From Rhodospirillum sp047263945 (lineage in GTDB: Bacteria > Pseudomonadota > Alphaproteobacteria > Rhodospirillales > Rhodospirillaceae): DNA of 64,000 nt. Position numbers and translations under genes: made by a program. The notes under the pieces are model-generated. The model was not told the DNA's origin. It searched no databases and saw only the letters and a list, made by a program, of their open reading frames with translations. Below are positions 1 through 8,116 of this stretch, in pieces (the stretch's first letter is position 1; each line of letters starts with the position of its first letter). The stretch is taken from NCBI RefSeq assembly GCF_047263945.1, contig NZ_JBLAVB010000008.1, forward strand, positions 166,386-230,385, read 5' to 3'.

Positions 1-341
1 TGGCCCGGATGCGGGGCGTCACCGGCATTATTTGCGGTCATATCCACCACCCCGAAATCCGCGAGGTGGAGGAGATCCTGTACTGCAATGACGGGGACTG
101 GGTGGAAAGCTGCTCGGCCCTGGTCGAACACCACGATGGCCGCATGGACATCCTGCATTGGTCCGAAACCCAGCACTTGTCCCTGTTCACGGGCTACGCC
201 GACGCCCGCGAAGTGGACGCTCCAGACAATCCGGCGGAAGCCCTGCTCTCCGCCGGACAGGGTCCCGATGTCCTGCAGATCGACGAGACGGATCACCGAT
301 CCGGAAGCCGTGAGAAAGAGTCGGTCAAACCCGCTGAATAA
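1..341 (+). CDS. Metallophosphoesterase, LpxH-like UDP-2,3-diacylglucosamine diphosphatase family (3' part)
   Basis: Only the C-terminal 112 or so codons are present; the reading frame is open to the left edge, so the start lies outside the window. The fragment carries the last metal-binding block of calcineurin-like phosphoesterases (GHIHHPE) followed by YCNDGDWVES, a combination typical of LpxH-like enzymes that cleave UDP-2,3-diacylglucosamine in lipid A synthesis. The tail after about residue 75 is polar and poorly conserved. A glycosyltransferase follows 47 bp downstream on the same strand, a pairing that suits envelope lipid or glycan synthesis. Assignment to LpxH rather than another phosphoesterase is inference because the catalytic N-terminus is not visible. 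Confidence 0.8.
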   Translation, partial: ARMRGVTGIICGHIHHPEIREVEEILYCNDGDWVESCSALVEHHDGRMDILHWSETQHLSLFTGYADAREVDAPDNPAEALLSAGQGPDVLQIDETDHRSGSREKESVKPAE

Positions 342-388
342 TCCACCGTCCTCTGAGACCTATATTCCAAGAAAAGGGCTCCTTTACC

Positions 389-1453
389 ATGCGCATCCTT
401 GTTGTCACGGACGCCTGGTTTCCCCAGGTGAATGGGGTTGTCCGCACCCTCGACACCCTGCGTCGGCGCCTGGAGGCCCGGGGCCATGAAACCGTCTACA
501 TCACCCCCGACAGTTTCCGCACCATCCCCTGCCCCACCTATAGCGAGATCCGGCTGGCCCTTCTTCCGGGCAAGACCATGGCTCAGGCCATCCAGACCTT
601 CCAGCCCTGCGTCGTCCATATCGCCACCGAAGGCCCCCTGGGGGTCACCGCCCGGCGCTATTGCGTGAAGCGCGATATCCCCTTCACCACCGCCTTCCAC
701 ACCAAGTTCCCGGAATACGTCAACGCCCGCTTTGGCGTGCCGGTGCGCTGGGGCTACAAGGTGATGCGCTGGTTCCACGGTCCGTCGCATGCCATCATGG
801 TCGCGACCCAGGGGATCGAGGACGAATTGACCAACTGGGGGTTTTCCAACATCAAGCGCTGGACCCGGGGCGTGGATACCGACCTGTTCCGCCCCCGTCC
901 CAAGGATAGCCTGAACCACCTGATCACCGGTCCGCGCCCTTGGTTCGTTTATGTGGGTCGGGTTGCTGTGGAAAAGAACATCTCGGCCTTCCTTAGTCTG
1001 GATTTGCCCGGAACGAAGATCGTGGTCGGCGGCGGTCCCCAATTGGAGAGCCTGAAGGCCCGCCATCCGGAGGTCCATTTCGCCGGGGAACGCCATGGTG
1101 AAGACTTGGCGACCCACTTTTCCGTCGGTGATGTCTTCGTTTTCCCCAGCCGCACCGACACCTTTGGTTTGGTCCTGCTGGAGGCCCTGGCCAGCGGCCT
1201 GTCTGTCGCGGCTTATCCCGTGCCCGGTCCGTTGGACGTGATCGGCGATGCGCCTGTCGGTGTCCTGTCCGAGGATCTGCGTGCCGCCGCGGTCAAGGCC
1301 TTGGACATCCCCGCCGAAGCTTGCCGAGACTTCGCCCTGAGCCGGTCTTGGGAGACGTCCGTTGACCAGTTCTTGAAGAATGTCCATCCCTTTGATCCGG
1401 AGGATTTCTTCGCGTCCTCGCGCAATCCGGTGGAGGTCGGGGGGTCCGCCTAG
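389..1453 (+). CDS. Glycosyltransferase family 4 (GT-B fold, mannosyl/glucosyltransferase type)
   Basis: This 354-residue protein has the two Rossmann lobes of GT4 enzymes. The N-terminal lobe opens with the acceptor-side motif VNGVVRT (about residue 12). The donor lobe starts near residue 185 with GRVAVEKNI and contains the E-x7-E type nucleotide-sugar motif FGLVLLEALASG near residue 258. Sequence features resemble GDP-mannose-dependent alpha-mannosyltransferases and the SqdX/DGDG-synthase-like group, so a glycolipid product at the inner face of the membrane is plausible; the real sugar and acceptor are not readable. It probably shares a transcript with the phosphoesterase upstream. The TAG stop codon is also the first TAG of the palindromic repeat array that follows. 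Confidence 0.88.
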   Translation: MRILVVTDAWFPQVNGVVRTLDTLRRRLEARGHETVYITPDSFRTIPCPTYSEIRLALLPGKTMAQAIQTFQPCVVHIATEGPLGVTARRYCVKRDIPFTTAFHTKFPEYVNARFGVPVRWGYKVMRWFHGPSHAIMVATQGIEDELTNWGFSNIKRWTRGVDTDLFRPRPKDSLNHLITGPRPWFVYVGRVAVEKNISAFLSLDLPGTKIVVGGGPQLESLKARHPEVHFAGERHGEDLATHFSVGDVFVFPSRTDTFGLVLLEALASGLSVAAYPVPGPLDVIGDAPVGVLSEDLRAAAVKALDIPAEACRDFALSRSWETSVDQFLKNVHPFDPEDFFASSRNPVEVGGSA

Positions 1454-1647
1454 AGCAAATCCCGAGCAATCTGGAACAGATTGCGACGACGATTTGCTTT
1501 AATGTCAGTGACTTAGAGCATTGAGCGGAAAAGTGGGCGCCGGTTTTCCGATCCACTCGATGCTCAACCTGTTGAATCTAGATCAAATTGCCCGCCTTCA
1601 ATCGATTCCGATTTAAGGCGGTTTGATCTAGAGTAAAACGGGATCAG
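1449..1647. repeat. Array of three intergenic palindromes plus a half palindrome
   Basis: Three successive palindrome-like units occupy 1451-1502 (agcaaatc ... gatttgct), 1513-1567 (agagcattgagcggaaaag ... gatgctca) and 1579-1630 (tagatcaaattg ... tttgatcta). Half of a fourth unit (gagtaaaacgggatcag) follows and matches one arm of the palindrome at 24281-24329. The first unit and its AT-rich linker recur nearly unchanged at 14707-14769. The array fills the space between the glycosyltransferase stop codon and the converging dgt gene and could act as a two-way transcription barrier. Confidence 0.85.
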
Positions 1648-1684
1648 TCGGCGCTCCCCACCAACGGCAGCAAATGCCCCCTCT

Positions 1685-3155
1685 TCAAATCCCCGAAAGC
1701 ATCCGGGCAATCCGCATGGCGTACCGGTCCGTCATCCCTGACGTAAAGTCCGCGAGGCTGTGGAGCGCTTGCTCCGCAGTGACCACGTCCCGCAAATCCA
1801 GGTCGAGTGCTCTGACAAGCTGGCGGGTGTGGCCTGACAGCTTGTCCGGGTCCCATCCGCGCTCGGCCAGATCCTCGAAGACGGGAAGCACACCTGACAT
1901 CACGTTGGTGATCACCCGCCGACCGGTCACCTCCAACTCGGTTTTTCGCCGGGCGGTGAAGACCTGATCCCGGGACAGAGCCTGCATCTCGGCAAAGACC
2001 GGGGCCAAGGGGCCCGCATCGATTAGGGGGGTGGAGCAACTTCCGTCCATAATGGCGGCGTAGTTGGCTTGGAACGCCTCGTAGCAGCTGTTGATTGCCG
2101 CTCCGATACTCAAGGCCCGCAGCAGGGCGATCTGTTCGGCTTGGCTCAGGCCGTTGACGGGGCGATTGGGGCTGTTCGCAGCCTTGTGCAGCAGGGGTTG
2201 GACGGTCTCGAAGGGGAGTTCGCCGGTCGTGAAGGCGTCCTCCAGGTCGACGATGTTGTAGCAAATGTCGTCTGCGGCTTCGACGATGAAAACCAGGGGA
2301 TGGCGTCTCCACCACCTCCCGGACGGGTGATCTTCTTCGGGGAGTTTCAGGGTGGCCGCAGCCTCCTGGAACAGCGGCTGTTCGGAGCGAAACAGGCCAA
2401 ACTTCTTGAGGCCGATATAGGGGGCCCCGTCGCCGTTTTGGTCTTCGTCGATGACACGGGCGCGGACATCGGCCTGGACGGGGTATTTCATGAACGCGCC
2501 CAAGGTTGCCTTGGACAGGCGCATCCCCCCGTCATTGCGATACATCTCGAGGCGGGAGAGAATGCGGAAGCCTTGGGCATTCCCTTCGAACGCCGTGAAT
2601 TCCAGGCGATGGGCCTCCTCGACCTCCGCAAACAGTCCTTTGGGATCGCTGAACTTCTCGGCGAACCAATCACCCATCGCGGCTTCGCCCGAGTGACCGA
2701 AGGGCGGGTTGCCGATGTCATGGGCGACGCAGGCCGCCTGAACGATGTTCGCCAGACTGTTTGACTCCCCAGGGGGGATCTGCTGCGTCTCTTCCAGCCA
2801 GTTGCCGATCCGCATCGCCAGTGAGCGGCCAACGCTGCTCACCTCGATGGAATGGATGAGGCGGTGATGAACGTGGTCGTGTTCGTACAGGGGCTGGACT
2901 TGGGTCTTGTTGGCTAGAGCGGAATGAGGAAAAGTGTGTGCGGTTTTCCGTCTCATTCCGCTCTAACTATAAGATTTAGATCACGTTTATGAAATCAGGT
3001 CGGACAGACCTGATTTCATAAACGTGATCTAGGCGCCGGAAGGGGGCGGAAAAGACGATGCGGTCGTGATCCTGAACGAAGATCGACCGGTTCGGCTGGG
3101 CGGTATAGTGCTTGTCTCTTAGCCTGTGATCGCACAGCAGGTCTTGCCAATCCAT
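1685..3155 (-). pseudogene. dgt: dGTPase (HD superfamily) gene split by a palindromic insertion
   Basis: Deoxyguanosinetriphosphate triphosphohydrolase hydrolyses dGTP to deoxyguanosine and triphosphate. The N-terminal fragment (start ATG 3153-3155, good GGGAGAGG site just upstream) reads MDWQDLLCDHRLRD to FSAPFRRL. The frame then enters a palindrome and stops at 2976. The rest resumes as ANKTQVQPL at about 2913 and runs to 1685. It keeps the HD-domain metal ligands (RLIHS, AHDIGNPPFGHSGE, NIVDLEDA). Joining FRRL to ANKTQV restores the family motif exactly. The intervening 2918-3032 is 115 bp, not a multiple of three, so the frame is broken. The large fragment is open from an ATG at 2954-2956 and could still be translated, but it would lack the conserved first 45 or so residues. 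Function is probably lost or reduced. Confidence 0.88.
2914..3032. repeat. Double-palindrome cassette inserted in dgt, flanked by CTAG
   Basis: Two adjacent perfect or near-perfect palindromes occupy 2916-2966 (arms tagagcggaatgag / ctcattccgctcta) and 2979-3031 (arms tagatcacgtttatgaaatc and complement). They are separated by a short AT-rich linker (actataagattt). CTAG is present at both borders (2914-2917 and 3029-3032). Removing one CTAG plus the 111 bp between the two copies (115 bp in all) restores the dgt reading frame and family motif, so this is an insertion with a 4-bp target duplication. Confidence 0.9.
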
Positions 3156-3553
3156 GCCCTCTCCCATAACACCAGCCCATCCCGTTACCCCTCAGGGAGG
3201 ATGCCCTGAAAGGTATGCTCTGGAAAGGATCTTCCGGGATGGGCTGTTTCGCGTCGCCCTGACCCCGTCGTCCGCTCCGTCACGCCCTCGATGATTTCGC
3301 TCAGGGCAGCACGGATTTCGTCGGAAAGGCGACAGAGTGTCCGTGGTGTTTCAAGATCCCGGCTGCGCGATGCCAGGAGGAACCCTCATCGTTATTTCCA
3401 ATGGGACGGGACGAAAAATCCATACGAAGACGGAATTTCTCCCCTCGCTCCTGCGGAACAGGCGCGGTAGTGTTTTTCTCACCCGGGCCGGGGTGGCTTG
3501 GGGGAACGCGGGGCCTTGGGGATCCGCGTGGATCTGATTTTTGGGGGATTACG
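3156..3553. other. Gene-free stretch with a nested stem structure
   Basis: No convincing coding region. On the upstream side of dgt an 11-bp perfect inverted repeat (AGCCCATCCCG at 3174-3184, CGGGATGGGCT at 3235-3245) encloses a smaller hairpin (TCAGGG/CCCTGA, 3192-3209). Read on the minus strand this would lie in the dgt leader, ending 18 nt before the start codon. The rest of the stretch has no recognisable signal apart from the ribosome site of the next small gene. Confidence 0.5.
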
Positions 3554-3793
3554 ATGCGTGTTTCCGTTGATGTGAATGGGACGCCGTCCTTTGTGTGCAG
3601 CCCGAATGATGAAGACAGCCTGGATAAGTTCCTGAAGCTGGCCTTCTCCGGCCTGAAACCCGTGCCTGCCGTGCGCACCCGCCCGGCCAATCGGCAAGAA
3701 GAACAGACCTTCATTGACGCCCTGGTCAAACACCTCGAAAACGGGGGCACCATAGATGCCCTCTTCGCCGTCCCGCTCCGATCTGACGGATGA
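3554..3793 (+). CDS. Small conserved-looking hypothetical protein (79 aa)
   Basis: A 79-residue soluble protein with no signal peptide or membrane segment. It starts MRVSVDVNGTPSFVCSP and has an acidic and hydrophobic pattern consistent with a small alpha/beta fold. The ATG at 3554 is preceded by a G-rich stretch (tttgggggatt) that can serve as ribosome site. The frame is open upstream to 3401, but the upstream residues look random. I do not recognise a family. It stands alone between the dgt gene and the convergent arsenic operon. Coding probability is moderate, resting on codon use and a clean start region. Confidence 0.5.
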   Translation: MRVSVDVNGTPSFVCSPNDEDSLDKFLKLAFSGLKPVPAVRTRPANRQEEQTFIDALVKHLENGGTIDALFAVPLRSDG

Positions 3794-3906
3794 TCACCTG
3801 CGGTCACGGCGGCCTGCCCGGGGGGAGGCCGCCGTTGCGTTTGTTCGGTCTGTGACCTTCGCTGCTCTTCGTTTGTATGGATTCGTTCTTGTTCGGCGGC
3901 GGGCAG

Positions 3907-4359
3907 TCATGTCCGGGGTGCTGGCCGTTCTTTGATGAGAAGGGCTGCGCTATCGGGACAGAGGCCTTGGAACTGGGCGGTAACGCGGATCGCTTCGGGT
4001 GCTTGGGCGCGGGGAATGGGGACGTACCCGCGCGCCTGGGCGAAGGTGGTGATGGTCGTGGTGAGCATGCACAGGGTGGTCAACCCCGACGCTGCGGCCC
4101 GTTCTTCCAGGGCGTCGAGCAGCGCGTCGGCGATACCCTGGCCGCGCCGGGGCGGCGCCACGGCGAGGGAGCGGACCAGTCCGGTGGAGGGATCCAATGG
4201 CTCGATCCCGCCACAGGCCGCCAGGATGTCCCCCTCCCGCAGGATCAGGAAGCCGTCCAAGTCGGCTGGCAGATCCGTGACGGGGAGGGCGGAGGCAATC
4301 AGCAGGGCTTCGATGGCCGACCGGTCGGCCGGTTCTGCGGGCTGAAAAGACCATGTCAT
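3907..4359 (-). CDS. arsN2: GNAT acetyltransferase of the arsenic-resistance ArsN2 type
   Basis: This 150-residue protein begins MTWSFQPAEP and shows the GNAT acetyl-CoA site around VRSLAVAPPRRGQGIADALL (V-x-x-x-R-G-x-G pattern). It is followed by TTTITTFAQARGYVPIPR and a C-terminal QFQGLCPDSAALL block; these are hallmarks of ArsN2-like proteins encoded in arsenic operons. The substrate of ArsN2 is not settled; related ArsN1 acetylates phosphinothricin and organoarsenical analogues. The ATG at 4359 overlaps the stop codon of the ACR3 pump gene, so translation is probably coupled. It is the last gene of a three-gene arsenic operon on the minus strand. Confidence 0.85.
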   Translation of the reverse strand: MTWSFQPAEPADRSAIEALLIASALPVTDLPADLDGFLILREGDILAACGGIEPLDPSTGLVRSLAVAPPRRGQGIADALLDALEERAAASGLTTLCMLTTTITTFAQARGYVPIPRAQAPEAIRVTAQFQGLCPDSAALLIKERPAPRT

Positions 4360-5471
4360 TCTTGTGACTTTCCTTTTTGGGGCACGCGGTTTCCGGCCTC
4401 GTACCACCGTCGGGTGGCCTTGGTCAGATGGACGACGGAGAGCATGACCGGCACCTCCACCAGGACGCCCACCACGGTGGCCAGGGCGGCGCCGGACTCG
4501 AAGCCGAACAGGCCAATGGCGGTGGCGACGGCCAGCTCGAAGAAATTCGATGCGCCAATCAGGGCCGAGGGCGCGGCCACGCAATGGGCCTCCCCCGTCA
4601 CCCGGTTCAGCCAATAGGCCAGACCGGCGTTGAAATAGACCTGGATCAGGATGGGGACGGCAAGCAGCAGGATCACCAGTGGCTGTTCCAGGATCCGCTC
4701 TCCCTGGAAGCCGAACAGCAGGACCAGGGTGATCAGCAAGGCACCGGGCGATACGGGCGCCAAACGGGAAAGCATCCGGGAGAGGGCAGCGTCGCCCCCC
4801 TTGGCGATCAGGGCGCGGCGCCAGAGTTGGGATAGGGCCACAGGCACCAGAATGAACAAGGCCACCGACAGGATCAGGGTATCCCAGGGCACGATGATCG
4901 CCGAGATTCCCAGCAGCACCCCAACCAAAGGAGCGAAGGCCACCACCATGATGGCATCGTTCAAGGCAACCTGGGAGAGGGTGAAATGGGGTTCTCCGTC
5001 ACAAAGGTGGGACCAAACGAAGACCATGGCCGTACAAGGGGCTGCGGCCAGCAGGATTAATCCGGCAATATAGCTGTCGATCTGATCTGCGGGCAAAAGG
5101 GGACGGAACAGCCAGGCGATGAACAGCCATCCCAGCAAAGCCATGGAGAAGGGTTTGATGGCCCAGTTGATGAAGACCGTCACGGCTATGCCTCGCCAAT
5201 GCTCCTTGACCTGGCTGAGGGCTCCAAAGTCGATCTTTAACAGCATGGGGATGATCATCAACCAGATGAGGATCGCAACGGGAAGGTTAACCTGGGCCAG
5301 CTCCACGGCGGCGATGGCCTGGAAGGCATCTGGCGCAAAGTGACCCAGGGCGATGCCCGCGACGATGCACAGGCTGACCCAAACCGTCAGGTAGCGGGAG
5401 AAGACATCCAGTTCGGCGGCGTTTTCGCCGGTGCTGTCCTGGGGTTCCTTCTTCTGGGGTGGCCGGCTCAT
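4356..5471 (-). CDS. acr3: ACR3-family arsenite efflux permease
   Basis: A 371-residue membrane protein with about ten hydrophobic segments. It carries the ACR3 signature around AAAPCTAMVFVWS, which includes the conserved cysteine needed for arsenite transport, and VALNDAIMVVAFAP further on. ACR3 carriers export As(OH)3/arsenite across the inner membrane using the proton gradient. It lies between the ArsR-ArsC fusion (overlap of 4 bp at the start) and the ArsN2-type acetyltransferase (overlap at the stop), so the three form one tightly packed operon. The polar N-terminal tail of about 25 residues is longer than in many homologues. The gene is often called arsB in genome annotations although it is not related to the ArsB pump. 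Confidence 0.93.
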   Translation of the reverse strand: MSRPPQKKEPQDSTGENAAELDVFSRYLTVWVSLCIVAGIALGHFAPDAFQAIAAVELAQVNLPVAILIWLMIIPMLLKIDFGALSQVKEHWRGIAVTVFINWAIKPFSMALLGWLFIAWLFRPLLPADQIDSYIAGLILLAAAPCTAMVFVWSHLCDGEPHFTLSQVALNDAIMVVAFAPLVGVLLGISAIIVPWDTLILSVALFILVPVALSQLWRRALIAKGGDAALSRMLSRLAPVSPGALLITLVLLFGFQGERILEQPLVILLLAVPILIQVYFNAGLAYWLNRVTGEAHCVAAPSALIGASNFFELAVATAIGLFGFESGAALATVVGVLVEVPVMLSVVHLTKATRRWYEAGNRVPQKGKSQE

Positions 5472-6325
5472 GGTTTCGTCACTCGCCCATCAGTCCGGTC
5501 CGTGACCAAGCCGATTTGATCGAGCTTATGCTGTAAAGCCAAGCGATCAAGGGACACCAGCGGGAGCGAAAGGAAAATTTCGATCCTGTGGGACAGCATC
5601 CGGTAGACATCTGCGGTCATCAAAGCCTGTTCGGTTCCGTTTCCCTCCGACAGGGTTGGATCGGGAACACCCCAATGGGCGGTCATGGGCTGACCGGGCC
5701 AAACCGGGCAGGGCTCGCCGGCGGCAGCGTCGCAAACGGTGAAAACAAAATCCATGGGGGGCGAGTCCGGTAAGGCGAATTCGTCCCAACTTTTGGAGCG
5801 GAAGGAGGCGGTGTCGTAGCCTTCCCGTTTCATCAGGTCGAGGGTCACGGAATCCACCTGTCCACGGGGATGGCTGCCACCACTGTGGGCCAGGACCTTG
5901 CCCCTGCCGAGACGGTTGAGGAGGCCCTCGGCCATGATGCTTCGGGAAGAATTGCCCGTGCAGAGGAAGAGGACGTGGTAGGGACGATCAGAAGCGCGCA
6001 TGGGGGAGCTGTCCTTGCCAGTTCGGTTCAGTATCGAGACGTCAGGTGAGGAGGACGGAGTGGATCCGAGGTAAGCGGTCAAGGCGGTCAAGGTGGCGTA
6101 GCTGGCGGAATAGAGAATCCAGCGCCCGTCGCGTCGACTGTCCACCAAGCCTGCAGCCCGCAGGTCCTTCAGGTGAAAGGAGAGGGCCGAGGGGCTGAGC
6201 CCCGTGCAGGAGGACAAGTCCGTGGCACTGAGTTCTCCCACTTGGGTGAGGGTCCGAAAAACCGTCAATCGGGTGTCATGGGCGAGGGCTGCGAAGACTC
6301 TGGCCGCTGTTGCTGTGGTCATCAT
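5468..6325 (-). CDS. ArsR repressor fused to arsenate reductase ArsC
   Basis: A 285-residue fusion. Residues about 5-88 form an ArsR/SmtB winged helix (LSPSALSFHLKDLRAAGLV). After a 25-residue linker, residues 116-285 form a low-molecular-weight phosphatase-type arsenate reductase. The P-loop LCTGNSSRS gives nucleophile C122, and the redox relay cysteines are C198 and C206 in VCDAAAGEPCP, matching the thioredoxin-coupled family. The ArsR part lacks the ELCVCDL metalloid motif (it reads ELSATDLSSC), so how arsenite is sensed is unclear. It is the promoter-proximal gene of the ars operon and overlaps the ACR3 gene by 4 bp. It probably both represses the operon and reduces arsenate to arsenite for export. 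Confidence 0.93.
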   Translation of the reverse strand: MMTTATAARVFAALAHDTRLTVFRTLTQVGELSATDLSSCTGLSPSALSFHLKDLRAAGLVDSRRDGRWILYSASYATLTALTAYLGSTPSSSPDVSILNRTGKDSSPMRASDRPYHVLFLCTGNSSRSIMAEGLLNRLGRGKVLAHSGGSHPRGQVDSVTLDLMKREGYDTASFRSKSWDEFALPDSPPMDFVFTVCDAAAGEPCPVWPGQPMTAHWGVPDPTLSEGNGTEQALMTADVYRMLSHRIEIFLSLPLVSLDRLALQHKLDQIGLVTDRTDGRVTKP

Positions 6326-6336
6326 AGGATCAATGT

Positions 6337-6352
6337 TTCAATTATCGTTGAA
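6337..6352. promoter_or_regulatory. Candidate ArsR operator
   Basis: The inverted repeat TTCAATTATCGTTGAA (TTCAA-N6-TTGAA) begins 12 bp upstream of the ArsR-ArsC start codon. It resembles the TTCAA/TTGAA half-sites bound by ArsR repressors and overlaps the expected promoter region of the minus-strand operon. Binding is inferred from position and symmetry. Confidence 0.6.
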
Positions 6353-6475
6353 GTATTCAAGTGTAATTTTGTGACAGTTTTGCAGAATGCGGCATCCGCG
6401 CGCTATTCGAATTGCGGATTCAGGGGCTGATTCTGTTAGGTTTTTCTCGGATTGATGATTGTGAGGAGTACCCAG

Positions 6476-7228
6476 GTGACCCTGACCCCCTATGCGCCGT
6501 TAAACGTTCTCAAGGCGTTGGCCGACGATCTGTGGATCATTGATGGACCTGTCACGCATATGCGCTACCTGTTCTGGAGCATGCCGTTTACCACCCGGGC
6601 GACCTTGGTTCGGTTGCCTGGGGGTGGCCTTTGGGTCCATTCCCCCACGCGCTTGACGCCCGAGTTGAAGGCCGCCGTGGATGCCCTGGGGCCGGTCACG
6701 GATCTGGTCGCGCCCAACAAGATCCACTGGGAGGGGTTGGCGGCATGGAAAGCGGCCTATCCCAAGGCTCGGATTCGGGCCGCGCCGGGGGTGACGGAAA
6801 AGGAGGCCGAGGGGGGCTTTACGGTCGATGAGGTGCTCGGGGCGACCCCGCCCGCAGATTGGGCTGGGGCCGTCGACATGCGCCTGGTGCCCGGCGATTT
6901 TATGACCGAGGCAGTTTTCTTGCATCGCCCCTCGGCCAGTCTGATCTTGACGGATCTGTATGAGAACTTCGCGCCGGACCGGGTCGAGGGGGTGGGCATG
7001 CGCATGTTGATGCGGCTGGGCGGCGTATTGCATCCCCATGGGGGAACGCCCAAGGATCTGCAGTTCACCTTCCGCTCCCACAGGGAGGAGATCCGAGAGG
7101 TCGCGCGCGTCCTGATTGGTTGGGCGCCCCGTCGGATCATCCTGTCCCACGGCGAACTGGTTGAGGCGGGAGCCTCCGGAACCTTGGAACCGGAGATCCG
7201 CCGGATTTTTGCGTGGACGGGTCTGTAG
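6476..7228 (+). CDS. DUF4336 domain protein (metallo-beta-lactamase-like fold, non-canonical)
   Basis: This 250-residue protein matches the DUF4336 family: an N-terminal DDLWIIDGPV, a middle VAPNKIHWEGLAAWKAAYP and a C-terminal ILSHGELVE. The family is thought to adopt a metallo-beta-lactamase-like fold, with the HW and HGE blocks as possible metal ligands, but no reaction is established. I chose GTG at 6476 because GAGGAG lies 7 nt upstream; a TTG at 6452 would add eight residues. It is divergent from the ars operon and convergent with the transglutaminase-like gene, whose stop codon abuts it. No membrane segment is evident. Confidence 0.8.
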   Translation: MTLTPYAPLNVLKALADDLWIIDGPVTHMRYLFWSMPFTTRATLVRLPGGGLWVHSPTRLTPELKAAVDALGPVTDLVAPNKIHWEGLAAWKAAYPKARIRAAPGVTEKEAEGGFTVDEVLGATPPADWAGAVDMRLVPGDFMTEAVFLHRPSASLILTDLYENFAPDRVEGVGMRMLMRLGGVLHPHGGTPKDLQFTFRSHREEIREVARVLIGWAPRRIILSHGELVEAGASGTLEPEIRRIFAWTGL

Positions 7229-8062
7229 CTACGACGTGACGGGTTTGACCAAGGGAAGCCCGGTGACGTCATAGGTCCAAACCCGGAAAGAGGAGAGGAT
7301 ATGGGGGCCGAAGGAATGGATCAGGGGGACATCGGCGGCGTCCCGGCCATGGGCCACGACGATCCGGCCAATGCGGGGCTTGTTGTTGCGCGGGTCAAAG
7401 GTGATCCAACGCCCCCCCAGATAGACCTCCATCCAGGCGCTGAAATCCATGGGGTCCAGGATGGGGACGCCGATGTCGCCCAGGTATCCGTTCACGTAGC
7501 GGGCCGGGATGTTCATGCAGCGACAGAGCGCAATGGCCAAGTGGGCATAGTCCCGGCAGACGCCGGTCCGGTCCGAGTAGGCTTCATAGGCGCTGCGCGT
7601 CGCACGCGCGTTCATGTAGTTGAACGTGATGTGATTGTGAACGAAATTACATATGGCCTGAACCCGGTTCCAGCCCGGTGCCGTTTGCCCGAAGGTGTCC
7701 CAGGCGATCTGGCTCAAGCGGTCCGTTTCGCAATATCGGCTTCCCAATAGATAGACAAGGCACTCATCGGGCAGGTCGGCGACGGGAATCTCTTGGGCAT
7801 CCCAATCGACCGGGTCGGTCTGGCCGCTATCCTCAATCGTGCCGTCTCCCCAAACCGTCAAGATGCCCGGGGGCGCAACGAAGCGCAGGCAGGTGTTGCC
7901 GAACAGATCCGTGTAGGTGGAGGTGTCAACGTCGGGATTGGTGACCGTGGTCTCGAGAGAGCGGATGTCGGCTTTCCGTTCGCTCCGGGTCCGCAGCAGG
8001 CAGATCACGGGCGTCGGGTTTTGGCATTGGATGGATATTTCATGGCCAAAGCGTATCAGCAT
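7229..8062 (-). CDS. Transglutaminase-like cysteine protease superfamily protein
   Basis: A 277-residue protein with an N-terminal beta-rich domain (residues 1-110) and a transglutaminase-like core. The catalytic Cys block is DRTGVCRDYAHL (C169), and the aspartate side is WITFDPRNN. At the position where the family usually has His in a HAW motif, this protein reads DFSAWMEVY (Ser in place of His), so classic Cys-His-Asp catalysis is doubtful unless another His serves. No signal peptide is seen, suggesting a cytoplasmic location. Relatives in alphaproteobacteria are generally annotated as transglutaminase family proteins of unknown substrate. It is followed upstream by a small basic protein gene in the same direction. 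Confidence 0.85.
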   Translation of the reverse strand: MLIRFGHEISIQCQNPTPVICLLRTRSERKADIRSLETTVTNPDVDTSTYTDLFGNTCLRFVAPPGILTVWGDGTIEDSGQTDPVDWDAQEIPVADLPDECLVYLLGSRYCETDRLSQIAWDTFGQTAPGWNRVQAICNFVHNHITFNYMNARATRSAYEAYSDRTGVCRDYAHLAIALCRCMNIPARYVNGYLGDIGVPILDPMDFSAWMEVYLGGRWITFDPRNNKPRIGRIVVAHGRDAADVPLIHSFGPHILSSFRVWTYDVTGLPLVKPVTS

Positions 8063-8116
8063 GAAGACCGGTTCCTTTCGGGAAGCGTTGGGGCGGGAGG
8101 CTTCACGAGGGAACGG

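Noticed and set aside
2976..3155. N-terminal dgt fragment considered as an independent small gene
   Set aside because: Its last residues are encoded by the inserted palindrome and the rest aligns with the start of dGTPase, so it is a fragment.
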